Shown piece after piece: positions 7,678 to 16,221 of a stretch of 64,000 nucleotides of DNA (position 1 is the stretch's first letter; every line of letters starts with the position of its first letter). Source of the DNA: Kribbella rubisoli (GTDB taxonomy: Bacteria; Actinomycetota; Actinomycetes; Propionibacteriales; Kribbellaceae); NCBI RefSeq assembly GCF_004217145.1, contig NZ_SHKR01000015.1, forward strand, positions 1 to 64,000, given 5' to 3'. Position numbers and translations under genes: made by a program. A model generated the notes under the pieces. It ran no database searches, was not told the DNA's origin, and worked only from the letters and a program-made list of their open reading frames with translations.

Positions 7678-8817
7678 CTACAGCGGCAGGGTCGCCGTGA
7701 TCCTCAATCCGCCGGCGGGAGTGCGGTTCGCCGACAATGTGCCGCCGAGCGCGGTGGCCCGTTCCCGCATGCCGCCGATGCCGTTGCCTTCCTTCGGTGG
7801 CCCGGTGAGCGATTCGCCGTCGTCGTCGATCTGCAGCACGAGCGCCTGCTCGCCGTACTGGATCCTCACGGTCGCCGACGTGGCCTTCGCGTGGCGTACG
7901 ACGTTGGTGAGCGACTCCTGGATGATGCGGAACGCGGCGCGGTCGAGTCCCGCCGTCAGGGGACGGGGATCGCCGTGGACGATCTTGTGCACCTCGAGGC
8001 CGGCCCGCGACGTACGGGCGACCAGGAGGTCGAGATGGTCGAGACCGGCGACCGGTTGGCGCGGCGCGGACTCGTCGGACTGCCGCAGGATGCCGACGAT
8101 CGAGCGGAGCTCCACCAGGGCCTCCTTGCTGGCGTCTTTGATCGCCGCGAGCGCCGGTTCGGCCCGCTCGGGCTGCCGGTCGACCAGGTGGAGTGCGGTC
8201 GAGGCCTGCACGTTGATGAGCGAGATGTGGTGGGCCACGACGTCGTGGAGCTCCTGCGCGATCCGCAGCCGCTCCTCACCGGCTCGCCGCAGCTCCTCCT
8301 CTCGACGGGTGCGCGCTGCGGCCATCACCCGGTCGCGGTGAGCGCGGAAGAGTTCGGCGACAAAACCGAGAACGCAGAAGCAGGTGCCGACGAGCAGGAC
8401 CTGATACACGCCGTCCTGGTTGATGCCGAGGATCATCCGGCCGCCGACGTGCAGGACGTACAGCGAGATCAGGCCGGCCCACCCAGCGGCCCGGTGGCCG
8501 AGCCTGATCACGGTGAAGACCGCGATCACGAACGTCAGGATGACCGGACCCCACGGGTACTCGCGGAGCATGTAGATCAGCGTGGTGGCGACAGTTGCCC
8601 ACAGCACCGGAACCGGATGGGTGCGCAGCCAGTACAGCGAGATGGTGCCGATCAGCAGCAGCACGACCATGAACCAGTCAGGTTGGCGCCGGTCCGGCTG
8701 CCCCTGAGCCGAGCCGAACGTCCCGACCACCGTGATGAACGACAGCACCACGGGCAGGAGGACACGACGCGCACGCGCCCCGAAGGTCGGGACGTCGACG
8801 GGCTCAGTCGTGGTCAC
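7678..8817 (-). CDS. NarL-family sensor histidine kinase without adjacent regulator
   Basis: 379 residues. Four or five hydrophobic helices occupy residues 17-150, then a basic coiled-coil, then HisKA_3 with RIAQELHDVVAHHISLINVQ (His191) and a HATPase_c domain (NVVRHA, GNGIGGMRERA). GTG start at 8817. NarL-type kinases are normally beside a LuxR-output response regulator; here the next genes are an ABC exporter and an OmpR-type pair, so either its partner is encoded elsewhere or it was left behind by rearrangement. The ligand is unknown. Confidence 0.9.
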   Translation of the reverse strand: MTTTEPVDVPTFGARARRVLLPVVLSFITVVGTFGSAQGQPDRRQPDWFMVVLLLIGTISLYWLRTHPVPVLWATVATTLIYMLREYPWGPVILTFVIAVFTVIRLGHRAAGWAGLISLYVLHVGGRMILGINQDGVYQVLLVGTCFCVLGFVAELFRAHRDRVMAAARTRREEELRRAGEERLRIAQELHDVVAHHISLINVQASTALHLVDRQPERAEPALAAIKDASKEALVELRSIVGILRQSDESAPRQPVAGLDHLDLLVARTSRAGLEVHKIVHGDPRPLTAGLDRAAFRIIQESLTNVVRHAKATSATVRIQYGEQALVLQIDDDGESLTGPPKEGNGIGGMRERATALGGTLSANRTPAGGLRITATLPL

Positions 8818-8895
8818 AGTACGAAACCGTAGAGGGCGGTAGGCCGGGTGTCATCGTCGCCACGGAGTACTTCGGCCTGCTCCTCCTGCAGTAGT

Positions 8896-9534
8896 TCAGT
8901 ACTTGACTTTGTAGATCGACTCCTCGTACTGCGGGCCGTAATGCTTGTCGAGCGTGTCGAGGTCGTCGTCCGGACGCTCCAGCGTCTGGGAGATGACCGC
9001 GCGGCGCGGCAGGGCATCCGGGTTCCAAGTCTCGGGCTTCCACAGCTTCGAGCGCAGGAACGACTTCGAGCAGTGATGGAAGATCTGCTCGATCTCCACC
9101 AGCAGCGCCAGCTGGGGGCGGTTGCCCTTGACGATCATGTCGTCGAAGAACGGCGCTTCCCTGACGATCCGGGCGCGGCCGTTGATCCGCAGCGTGTCGG
9201 TGCGGCCGGGGACGAAGTAGATCAGGCCGACGTGCGGGTTGCTGAGGATGTTCGTGAAGCCGTCGACGCGGCGGTTGCCGGCCCGGTCCGGGATCGCGAT
9301 CGTCGAACGGTCCAGGACCTTGGTGAAGCCGACGGGGTCACCCTTGGGGGAGACGTCGCAGTTGCCGTCGGCGTCGGAGGTGGCGATCAGGCAGATCGGG
9401 GAGGCGTCGAGCCACTGCAGATCCAGGTCGTGGAGCTCCGTGCGCTCCTTCGCCGCGGCTGCTGCCAGCGGCTGCGGCACGAGCTCGCGCAGCTCGTCGT
9501 ACGACGTGATCTCGACCAGTCCGGGAATCTCCAT
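8896..9534 (-). CDS. Pyridoxamine 5'-phosphate oxidase family protein (split-barrel FMN/F420 binding)
   Basis: 212 residues with a PNPOx-like split barrel: SPICLIATSDADGNCDVSPKGDP (quoted to show the conserved start of the barrel), DRAGNRRVDGFTNILSNPHVGLIYFVPG and LRINGRARIV. This family (MSMEG_1061/DUF1794-like flavoproteins) binds FMN or related cofactors and reduces or oxidises unknown substrates; it is not the B6 enzyme itself. The ATG at 9534 shares its A with the stop of the upstream MFS gene (TGATG), so the two are co-translated. The longer frame that runs to about 10080 is a shadow of the MFS gene. Confidence 0.8.
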   Translation of the reverse strand: MEIPGLVEITSYDELRELVPQPLAAAAAKERTELHDLDLQWLDASPICLIATSDADGNCDVSPKGDPVGFTKVLDRSTIAIPDRAGNRRVDGFTNILSNPHVGLIYFVPGRTDTLRINGRARIVREAPFFDDMIVKGNRPQLALLVEIEQIFHHCSKSFLRSKLWKPETWNPDALPRRAVISQTLERPDDDLDTLDKHYGPQYEESIYKVKY

Positions 9535-10790
9535 CAGGCGACGTTCTCCTCTACCAGCGACGGCGTGGCGTCCTCCTTGACGGCCCTCGTCCGCGCAGCC
9601 CATCGTACGGCGGGACCAGTTGCGCAACTGGTCCCCAGGAACAGGGCGCCGATGACGATCCAGCCGATCGGACCCCAGCCGAGGATGACCGTGGTGAGTA
9701 GCGCCGGGCCGAGCATCCTGGCGATCGCGGGGCCGGTGCCGAAGAAGCCCTGGTACTGGCCCTGCTTGTCGGCGGGGGCGAGTCCGAAGCTGATCTCCCA
9801 GGCGCCGGACGCGAGCTTCATCTCGCCCAGGGTGAGCAGCGCAGCGGCGACCACCAGGATTCCCGCGGTGGCTGCCGGGGTCAGGTGGGCGGCGGTCGTC
9901 GCGAACACGCCGCAGGCGGCCAGCATCGCGACACCGGCGTACCGGACCGAGCGGGCGGCGGTGCGCAGGTCCTTGACGCGCTTGGCGATGTGGACCTGGA
10001 AGAACGTGACGCCGAGGGTGTTCACGATCATCAGCGAGGCGACGACCCAGCTCGGTGCGCTTGTCCGGGTGACGATCCACAACGGTCCGACGAGGCTGAT
10101 CAGCGGCATGAAGAGCAGCATGATCGCGTTGAGCAGCGCGAGGACGGCGTACGGACGGTCGTGCAGGACCGCGAGGCGGGGCTCGCCTTTGACCCGGATC
10201 GTGGTCGCGATCGAGGGCACCCGGCGGATGAGAGCGGCGGCGATCAGGAAGCTGAGCGCGTCGATCGCGAAGACAGTCAGGTACGCCGCTTCGGTGTCGA
10301 AGCGGAGCGCGATACCGCCGAGGAGCGCGCCGACCGCGAGACCTGCGTTGACCGTGGACTGCAGGAAGGCGCGGATGCGGGTGCGCTCAGCCGGCTGCAC
10401 CAGGCCCGCGAGGAGCGCCTGGCGGGCTGCGGTGAGTCCGGTCTGGCTGCAGGCGTACACGATGGCCGCGATCAGGAAGCCCGCGAAGCTCCGAACGAAC
10501 AGGAACGCTCCGACTCCGCCGGCGGTCAGCAGCGCCAGGAGTACTGCGGTGCCGCGCGCTCCACGCCGGTCCGCGAGGTTGCCCAGCGGGACGCCCGTCA
10601 GGAAGCCGACCAGCCAGGCGACGGTCAGCCCGAGGCCGACCTCCGCAGTCGACAGGCCGACCACCCGGGTGAAGAACAACGCCGAGGTGACGACGAACGC
10701 ACCGTCGCCGACCGAGTTCGCCAACTGCGCCATCGCCAGGTCCCGCGGCGCTCCGGCCGGGGGAAGCATCTGCCCAATTCTGCTGCTCAT
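9534..10790 (-). CDS. MFS transporter
   Basis: 418 residues with twelve predicted helices in two halves and the loop 2-3 motif variant GNLADRRGARG. Belongs to the broad MFS_1 group of proton-coupled exporters; substrate not deducible. It is directly coupled to a flavin-binding oxidoreductase-like gene, hinting that the pair handles the same small molecule, for example a xenobiotic. No regulator is adjacent. The 120 bases upstream separate it from a divergent hypothetical gene. Confidence 0.85.
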   Translation of the reverse strand: MSSRIGQMLPPAGAPRDLAMAQLANSVGDGAFVVTSALFFTRVVGLSTAEVGLGLTVAWLVGFLTGVPLGNLADRRGARGTAVLLALLTAGGVGAFLFVRSFAGFLIAAIVYACSQTGLTAARQALLAGLVQPAERTRIRAFLQSTVNAGLAVGALLGGIALRFDTEAAYLTVFAIDALSFLIAAALIRRVPSIATTIRVKGEPRLAVLHDRPYAVLALLNAIMLLFMPLISLVGPLWIVTRTSAPSWVVASLMIVNTLGVTFFQVHIAKRVKDLRTAARSVRYAGVAMLAACGVFATTAAHLTPAATAGILVVAAALLTLGEMKLASGAWEISFGLAPADKQGQYQGFFGTGPAIARMLGPALLTTVILGWGPIGWIVIGALFLGTSCATGPAVRWAARTRAVKEDATPSLVEENVA

Positions 10791-10910
10791 GACTTGAGCC
10801 TAGGTATTCAGCGGCCCAGCAGGCAGGTCCACTCTGGGCGCAGAATGTTGGGCCACTTTTGGTCTGTGGACAACCCTGATCCGGGGGTGAAATCGCGGCA
10901 CCTTCTAGGC

Positions 10911-11390
10911 ATGAGCTTCCTTGATCTGACACCCACCTGGACCGACCAGCCACTCACCGACCCAGACGTCGCCGCCGACGTCGTAGACCTGATGCTCACC
11001 TTGGGCGACCGCCGACGCGGCACCTTCGCAGTAATCCTCTGCGACCCCGACGACCACTACCGAGCCACCATCACCGTCGACCTGCCAGCGGAATTCGACC
11101 GCCTGGCCTCGCCCCTGGACACCCACACACTCTGCTCGACCGCCCTCAACCCAATCGTCCCCGCCATCCAAACAGCCCCCAACACAGCCGTGATCCTTGC
11201 CCTCGGCCGCCCGGGCCCCGCCCGCTCACCCGCCCTCGACCACGCCTGGGCCACCGCCGCCACAACCATCTGCCAAGCCGCCCATCTACGCCTCCTCACC
11301 TTCCACATAGCCACCCCCGAAGGCGTCTATCAGCCCCTCACCACCCCTTCACCAACCAACCACCCCCTCGCCACCCCAAGCGCCGCCTAA
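10911..11390 (+). CDS. Conserved-looking hypothetical protein
   Basis: 159 residues, soluble, no membrane segment. It has an alpha/beta look (RGTFAVILCDPDDHYRATITVDLP, TAVILALGRPGP) and a Pro/Thr-rich tail. I do not recognise the family. The codon third positions are strongly G/C as in neighbours, which supports it being real. The ATG at 10911 has only a weak ribosome-binding site; an upstream in-frame ATG at 10842 is possible but lies near the divergent MFS promoter. Confidence 0.55.
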   Translation: MSFLDLTPTWTDQPLTDPDVAADVVDLMLTLGDRRRGTFAVILCDPDDHYRATITVDLPAEFDRLASPLDTHTLCSTALNPIVPAIQTAPNTAVILALGRPGPARSPALDHAWATAATTICQAAHLRLLTFHIATPEGVYQPLTTPSPTNHPLATPSAA

Positions 11391-11633
11391 CCACCCACCC
11401 TCCCCACCAACCCAACCCACCCCGCCGTACTGCGTCTGCTGCGTCCAGCTGCGTCCTGCTGTAGGAGGTGTGGGCGCGGGTGCCGTACCGATGCCGGCGA
11501 TGATGGCGCCGACGTACCCGGGACCGACCTGCTGTGTGCTCCCGCGCGCGGGTTCGGTGGCTGCGGTTGCTCCGCGTGCTGTGGTGATGCGGCTGGCTGC
11601 TCTTGGGTGCCGAGTGCTGCTCGGCGGGGCTTA
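11391..11633. other. Convergent intergenic region with CTGCGTC repeats
   Basis: No gene is supported here. Three copies of CTGCGTC start at 11430, 11439 and 11449. The rest is low-complexity C-rich then G/T-rich sequence, with a hairpin at its end (11609-11625). Confidence 0.4.
11609..11625 (-). terminator. Possible terminator of the AlkB-like gene
   Basis: GCCGAG-TGCTG-CTCGGC is a perfect 6-base-pair stem with a 5-base loop, nine bases past the stop codon on the minus strand. No U-tract follows, as is common in actinomycetes. Confidence 0.4.
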
Positions 11634-12287
11634 CTAGCGGACTCCGCGGGGGCGGAATTGGATGCTGATGCGGGGGCCTACGCGGCCGGAGGCCTTGGGG
11701 ATTGCGTGTTCCCAGGTGCGTTGGCAGGAGCCGCCCATCACGATGAGGTCGCCGTGGCCCAGTGGGTAGCGGACCGTCGAACCTACCGGGCCGCTCGCAC
11801 CGCCCGAGCCGCCGGGGCGCGGGCGGAGTGCCAGGACGCGTGGTTCGCCGACGGACAGGATCGCGACCATCGTGTCCTCGCGATCGCCGCGGCCGATGCG
11901 GTCGCCGTGCCAGGCGACGCTGTCCCGGCCGTCGCGGTAGAAGCACAAGCCCGCCGTGCGGAACGGTTCGCCCAGCTCCTCGGCGTACCGCTCGGTCAGC
12001 GCGTCTCGCGCCTCGTCCAGGATCGGTAGTGGCAGGTCGACGTTCTCACCGTAGAAGCAGAGCAGTCGCGGTACGTCGACCACGCGGTCGTACATCTGCC
12101 GCCGCTCCGCCTGCCACGGCACGTCCCGCGCCAGCCGCCCGTACACCTGATCGGCGCCGGTCAACCACCCCGGCAGCACATCGATCCAGGCCCCGCGGCC
12201 CAGCTCGGTCCGTGTCAGCCCGTCCAACGAGCCCAACGCCGGATCCTCGAAAGCATCCAGCAACGAGCCCTGGAGATCAGCACCCAT
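11634..12287 (-). CDS. AlkB-like 2-oxoglutarate/Fe(II) dioxygenase
   Basis: 217 residues, about the size of bacterial AlkB homologues, which remove alkyl groups from DNA or RNA bases by oxidative dealkylation. The iron ligands are visible: WHGDR (His127, Asp129) and the distal TWEHAIP (His194), followed by Arg206 and Arg212 in GPRISIQFR that bind 2-oxoglutarate. The CFYRDG strand before HxD is also typical. The ATG at 12287 follows GGTGGGGGG, a usable ribosome-binding site; a start at 12302 would add five residues. It lies beside an unrelated phosphotransferase gene. Function in DNA repair is by family; substrate is not proven. Confidence 0.87.
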   Translation of the reverse strand: MGADLQGSLLDAFEDPALGSLDGLTRTELGRGAWIDVLPGWLTGADQVYGRLARDVPWQAERRQMYDRVVDVPRLLCFYGENVDLPLPILDEARDALTERYAEELGEPFRTAGLCFYRDGRDSVAWHGDRIGRGDREDTMVAILSVGEPRVLALRPRPGGSGGASGPVGSTVRYPLGHGDLIVMGGSCQRTWEHAIPKASGRVGPRISIQFRPRGVR

Positions 12288-12354
12288 CCCCCCACCATAC
12301 ATGAAACTCGAACACCTGTTCCCCTGCCGGCGGACGATGCCCACGCAGGAGATC

Positions 12355-13269
12355 TCATCGAGGAGTTGCGAGTACCTGGCCGATGAGGTGCCGGGCGTAG
12401 TTCGCGATCGGCGGGTTGGTGGCCTTTTGGTTCGACCACACGATCAGGGCCTGGGACAGTACGCGGCCGCGTCCGCGGAGCCAGGTCGCGTCGTCCACGT
12501 CCAGGGCCGCGCGGAACTCGTCGCGGGCGTTCGGGGGCAGTAGGTGCCACACGGGGAACAGGTCGCAGGCCGGATCGCCGACGCCGCAGGTCTCGAAGTC
12601 GAGCACCGCGGTCAGCCGGCCGTCCGCCGACACGAGCAGGTTGCCCGGCGTCAGGTCCGAGTGCACCCACACCTCGCGCCCGTCGTACGGCGCCGCGAGC
12701 GACTCCTCCCACGACGCCAGCGCTGCGCGGGTGTCGATCAGGCCGTCCAGCTCGCCGATCGCCTTCCGCGTCGAGGAGTCCATCTCGACCATCGGAGCCC
12801 GCGTGCGGCGCTCGCCCGGGTACGCCGGTGGCCGGTCCAGCAGGTCGATCCGCCGGAACGCGTCGACGAAGGCCGCGAGGTCTGTCGCCAGCCCGCGTGG
12901 GTCGGCGAGCGCGTCGGCGGAGGGGTGCGTACCGGTGAGCCAGCGGTGGACGGACCACTCGCCCGGGAACGTGTCGGTGGGCGAGCCGATCGCCTCGACA
13001 GAGGGGATGGCCACAGGCAGGTAGGGCGCTAGTGCCGCGAGTTTCGCCTGCTCCCGTCGGACTGCGTCGATGTTCGTGGGCCGGAGCGGCAGCCGTACGG
13101 ACAGGTCGGAACCGAGTCGGTAGATCGCGTTCACCAGTCCGCCGGAGTCGACCGGTTCCAGCGGCAACGCTGCCCACTGCGGGAACTGCGCGTCCACCAG
13201 TTCGCGGACGAGCGGTGTGTCGATGTCGGCCTGATCGGCGTAGACCTTGCGGGGACTCACGAGCCCCAT
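12355..13269 (-). CDS. Aminoglycoside phosphotransferase-family kinase
   Basis: 304 residues of the APH/choline-kinase fold. The catalytic loop VWVHSDLTPGNLLV contains the HxDxxxxN motif, and VLDFETCGVGDPACDL provides the metal-binding Asp. N-terminal lobe features (VNAIYRLGSDLSVRLP and the conserved Glu region) are present. Members phosphorylate antibiotics, sugars, choline or homoserine; this one has no context to choose between them, so calling it a resistance gene would be unwarranted. ATG at 13269 is chosen; a TTG at 13296 would add nine residues. Confidence 0.85.
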   Translation of the reverse strand: MGLVSPRKVYADQADIDTPLVRELVDAQFPQWAALPLEPVDSGGLVNAIYRLGSDLSVRLPLRPTNIDAVRREQAKLAALAPYLPVAIPSVEAIGSPTDTFPGEWSVHRWLTGTHPSADALADPRGLATDLAAFVDAFRRIDLLDRPPAYPGERRTRAPMVEMDSSTRKAIGELDGLIDTRAALASWEESLAAPYDGREVWVHSDLTPGNLLVSADGRLTAVLDFETCGVGDPACDLFPVWHLLPPNARDEFRAALDVDDATWLRGRGRVLSQALIVWSNQKATNPPIANYARHLIGQVLATPR

Positions 13270-13404
13270 CGGACCGGTCGGCCCGACCGCTGTCAATCCG
13301 GTTTCGGACCGAGTGGGTCAACAGCACGCAGGCTACGGAAGCGTCACCACCCCGAACCGTCACCGAGGTCCTGCGCCATGTCCACTCAGGCCAACGGGTG
13401 CCCG

Positions 13405-14229
13405 TCAGTCGTCGCCGGCCAGGGCCGCGGCGGCGATCGGCTCGAGCCCTGCGATCAGCTCGTCCAGTTCGTCGGCGCTGAGGACGTCGTACGCCGGCGC
13501 CGCCAGCTCATCGGTGAGCGCCTCGATCCGCGACTTGGTCTCACGGCCGGCGTCGGTGAACCGGCCGGCCGCGTCCACGAGGCCACGCTCGCGCAGCCCG
13601 TCGACGACACCATCAAGCTGTGCCTTCGGCAGGTGATGGATCCGGCCGAACTCCTCCGCCCTCATCCCGAGAGCCAGCGCCATCAGGACGTGGGCCTCAG
13701 TGCCGCCGATGCCGTGCGCAACCAGTGCGACATTGTGGCCGTCCCCGCGGAACTCCCGCAGCAGCGTTGCCGCATGCCAGAGCCTCGCGACCGGTTCTTC
13801 GGGGACGTCGAGCGCCCGGAGTCCGGCGTACAGCACCCGGCCCGCGGTCGGCGCACTGACCGCTGCACGAGTGGCGAGATCGGCGACCCGCACCAGGTCG
13901 GGGGAGTTGGCAAGCTCCCCGATCCATTCCCGCAGTGCGGCGGCGCTGCCTCGCTCGCGGATGGCGATCGCCTCTTCCGGGGTGGTCTTTCCCCAGACCC
14001 ACGGGATATGGCGCGCGACCTCGCCGTCGGCGAAGTTGTAGAAGACCGCGTGCACCACCTCGGCCGGCACCAGTCCGAGCGGCGCGGCCCGGCCCGCGAA
14101 GTACCCGTCCCAGTAGTTCCGCATGCCCACGGCCAGGAACGCCTCGGTCGGTACGTCGGAGAAGGTCACGGTCGCGATCGGCTCGACGAGCTCGAACATC
14201 CGGTGAATCTTGGCCTGTGGGTGCGGCAT
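13405..14229 (-). CDS. SCO6745 family protein
   Basis: 274 residues, mostly helical, matching the actinobacterial SCO6745 family. Typical features are a N-terminal FELVEPIATVTF segment, the GYFAGRAAPLG motif, a central HxxHNV-like DGHNVALVAHGI region, and a C-terminal winged-helix-like part (KAQLDGVVDGLRERGLVDAAGRFTDAG), which resembles a MarR fold. Function is unknown. ATG at 14229 has GGAG eight bases upstream. Divergent from a VOC-family gene with 210 bases between starts. Confidence 0.8.
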   Translation of the reverse strand: MPHPQAKIHRMFELVEPIATVTFSDVPTEAFLAVGMRNYWDGYFAGRAAPLGLVPAEVVHAVFYNFADGEVARHIPWVWGKTTPEEAIAIRERGSAAALREWIGELANSPDLVRVADLATRAAVSAPTAGRVLYAGLRALDVPEEPVARLWHAATLLREFRGDGHNVALVAHGIGGTEAHVLMALALGMRAEEFGRIHHLPKAQLDGVVDGLRERGLVDAAGRFTDAGRETKSRIEALTDELAAPAYDVLSADELDELIAGLEPIAAAALAGDD

Positions 14230-14439
14230 CGCTGGTATCTCCTTCGGTCGCGTGCGGGTCGGTCGGTCAACTGTTGGGCCCCGGCACTCCTTGTCCGGAC
14301 GGCCTGGCCGTCTCTCATCCCTGCAACGATCCCGAGGCCTCGAATCCGACAGGTTCACGGAAATTCGCCCGGCCCGTAGTACACCTTCGCCGTAGTTTGG
14401 TGACTTCGACGTCCCGCTACTCGACCTGGAGGTCGTGCA

Positions 14440-14841
14440 ATGACCAGCAAGTTCACCGAGCTGGCGATCGACTGTGCCGATCCGAGCGGCCTTGCGCGGT
14501 TCTGGTGCGCGGTCCTCGGCTACGAGGTGCTGGACGACGGTGAGGACGCGGAGGAAGGCGTGGTCACGATCGGTTCGCCGCAGGTGCCCGAAGGCAGGAG
14601 CCGTCCCGGTCCGGTGCCGCCGACGCTGACGTTCGCTCGGGTGCCGGAGGGCAAGACGATCAAGAACAGGCTCCACCTGGATCTCAACCCGACCGACACA
14701 GATCAAGAAGCCGAGGTACGTCGGGTGCTCGACCTCGGCGCCCGTCCCGCCGACGTCGGTCAGACCGGCGAGGAAAGCTGGGTCACGCTCGCCGACCCCG
14801 AGGGCAACGAGTTCTGCATCCTCGCGAGCCGACACCCCTGA
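14440..14841 (+). CDS. VOC family protein (glyoxalase-like)
   Basis: 133 residues with one glyoxalase/bleomycin-resistance-type fold: FTELAIDCADPSGLARFWCAVLGY at the N-terminus and WVTLADPEGNEFCIL at the C-terminus, typical of actinobacterial glyoxalase-like domain proteins. The metal-ligand positions include His in NRLHLDLNP and Glu in GNEFC. Substrate unknown. ATG at 14440 follows GGAGG at 14428-14432. The amidohydrolase gene begins five bases after the stop, so they may be co-transcribed. Confidence 0.85.
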   Translation: MTSKFTELAIDCADPSGLARFWCAVLGYEVLDDGEDAEEGVVTIGSPQVPEGRSRPGPVPPTLTFARVPEGKTIKNRLHLDLNPTDTDQEAEVRRVLDLGARPADVGQTGEESWVTLADPEGNEFCILASRHP

Positions 14842-14846
14842 TTCGC

Positions 14847-16172
14847 ATGCTGATCCGAAACGTAGCTGTGCTGGTGGTCCCCGAGCAGGGCGAGTGCCGA
14901 GTCGACGAGGCACAAGACATCCACATCCAGGACGACCGCATCACCGCAATCACCCCGACAACCACAAGCAGTCCGACAGACGAGGAGGTGATTGACGGCA
15001 CAGGGCTGGTTGCGGTCCCGGGATTGGTCAACTCCCATACGCACAGCCCGATGGTCATGATGCGCGGTGCGGCGGAGGATCTCTCGATCGAGGATTGGTT
15101 CAACCAACGGATCTGGCCGATGGAGGTGAACCTGACCCCGGAGCGCGTGCGGGTAGGTGCACGACTCGCGTGCGCGGAGATGCTGCTCGCCGGCGTCACC
15201 ACGTTCGTCGACCACTACTTCCACGCCGACCAGATCGCCGCCGCCGCGATCGAGTCCGGCATCCGCGCCGACCTGGCGCCGACGTACTTCTCTTCCGCAG
15301 GCGCGGACGGAATCAACGCAGCGGTCGACACGACCCGCGAGCTCAGCCGGCTCCATCCGCGCATCACCGCGAGCCTCGGCCCACACGCGACGTACACCGT
15401 CACCGACGACGACCTGAAACGTACGGCGGACATCGCGCGTGCAGAGGGTTTCCGCATCCACCTGCACGCCGCGGAGACCGACGACCAAACGCAAGCGTCC
15501 CTCGACAACCACGGCGTCACGCCGGTCCAGGTGCTCGAAAGGACGGGCGTGCTGGACGCCGGTGCCCTGATCGCCCACGGCTGCGGCATCCGCCCCGGCG
15601 ACCTCCCGATCCTCGAGCGGTACGCCGACCGCACCGCCGTCGCGTCCTGCCCGAAGGTCTACCTCAAGCTCGCGATGGGCGAGGTCACCCCGATCAAGGG
15701 CCTCCGATCAGCCGGCGTACCAGTTGGCGTCGGCACCGACGGAGCCGCCGTACACAACACCCTCGACGTCTGGGAAGCGATCCGCATGGTCGCCCTCACC
15801 CAGAAACAACGCGAGCACGACGCCGAATGGATGACCCTGTCCGACACCCTCCGCCTCGCCACCCGCGGCAGCGCCGCAGCACCCGGCCTCACCGACCAGA
15901 TCGGCGTTGTCGAGCCAGGCCGCCAAGCAGACATCGCCCTGGTCGACCTGAGCGCACCCCACAACCAACCCGTCCACGACCCACGAGCCGCCCTCGTGTA
16001 CTCCGTCCGAGCCTCCGACGTCGTCACCGTTCTCGTCGCAGGCAAGGTCGTGGTCCGCGACCGGCAACTCACCACGATGGATCTCGCAGAAGTCCTCGCC
16101 GACGCGAAGTCGTTGGCTCACACACTCGTGGACCTCTCGAAGGGCGGCGCGATCCAGCACTACGCGCCCTGA
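14847..16172 (+). CDS. Amidohydrolase (SsnA/TrzN/MTA-SAH deaminase-like)
   Basis: 441 residues of the metal-dependent hydrolase superfamily. The metal site is visible: NSHTH near 62-66, LHLHAAET (His and Glu), AHGCGI, and GTDGAA with the catalytic Asp. The overall pattern (SPMVMMRG, EDWFNQRIWPME) resembles cytosine/S-adenosylhomocysteine/methylthioadenosine deaminases and the atrazine chlorohydrolase group, so it likely deaminates or dechlorinates a nitrogen heterocycle or purine. Exact substrate cannot be read from sequence. It ends at a strong bidirectional terminator. Confidence 0.86.
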   Translation: MLIRNVAVLVVPEQGECRVDEAQDIHIQDDRITAITPTTTSSPTDEEVIDGTGLVAVPGLVNSHTHSPMVMMRGAAEDLSIEDWFNQRIWPMEVNLTPERVRVGARLACAEMLLAGVTTFVDHYFHADQIAAAAIESGIRADLAPTYFSSAGADGINAAVDTTRELSRLHPRITASLGPHATYTVTDDDLKRTADIARAEGFRIHLHAAETDDQTQASLDNHGVTPVQVLERTGVLDAGALIAHGCGIRPGDLPILERYADRTAVASCPKVYLKLAMGEVTPIKGLRSAGVPVGVGTDGAAVHNTLDVWEAIRMVALTQKQREHDAEWMTLSDTLRLATRGSAAAPGLTDQIGVVEPGRQADIALVDLSAPHNQPVHDPRAALVYSVRASDVVTVLVAGKVVVRDRQLTTMDLAEVLADAKSLAHTLVDLSKGGAIQHYAP

Positions 16173-16179
16173 AACACGC

Positions 16180-16206
16180 ATGCCCCGGCCGCAGCGACCG
16201 GGGCAT
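16180..16206. terminator. Bidirectional terminator
   Basis: ATGCCCCGG and CCGGGGCAT form a perfect 9-base-pair stem with a 9-base loop. It sits between the convergent amidohydrolase and subtilase genes, eight bases past the first and sixteen before the second stop. Confidence 0.75.
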
Positions 16207-16221
16207 GGCGCGACGAGACGT

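Noticed and set aside
9535..10080. N-terminal extension of the FMN-binding protein frame into the MFS gene
   Set aside because: The MFS protein is well formed in another frame, and TGATG at the junction gives the true start at 9534.
11430..11460. CTGCGTC repeats considered as a CRISPR or regulatory array
   Set aside because: Only three copies, spaced 9-10 bases apart with no spacers; too short and irregular.
12355..13269. Antibiotic-resistance gene
   Set aside because: The APH fold is shared by many metabolic kinases, and no antibiotic pathway or resistance context is present.
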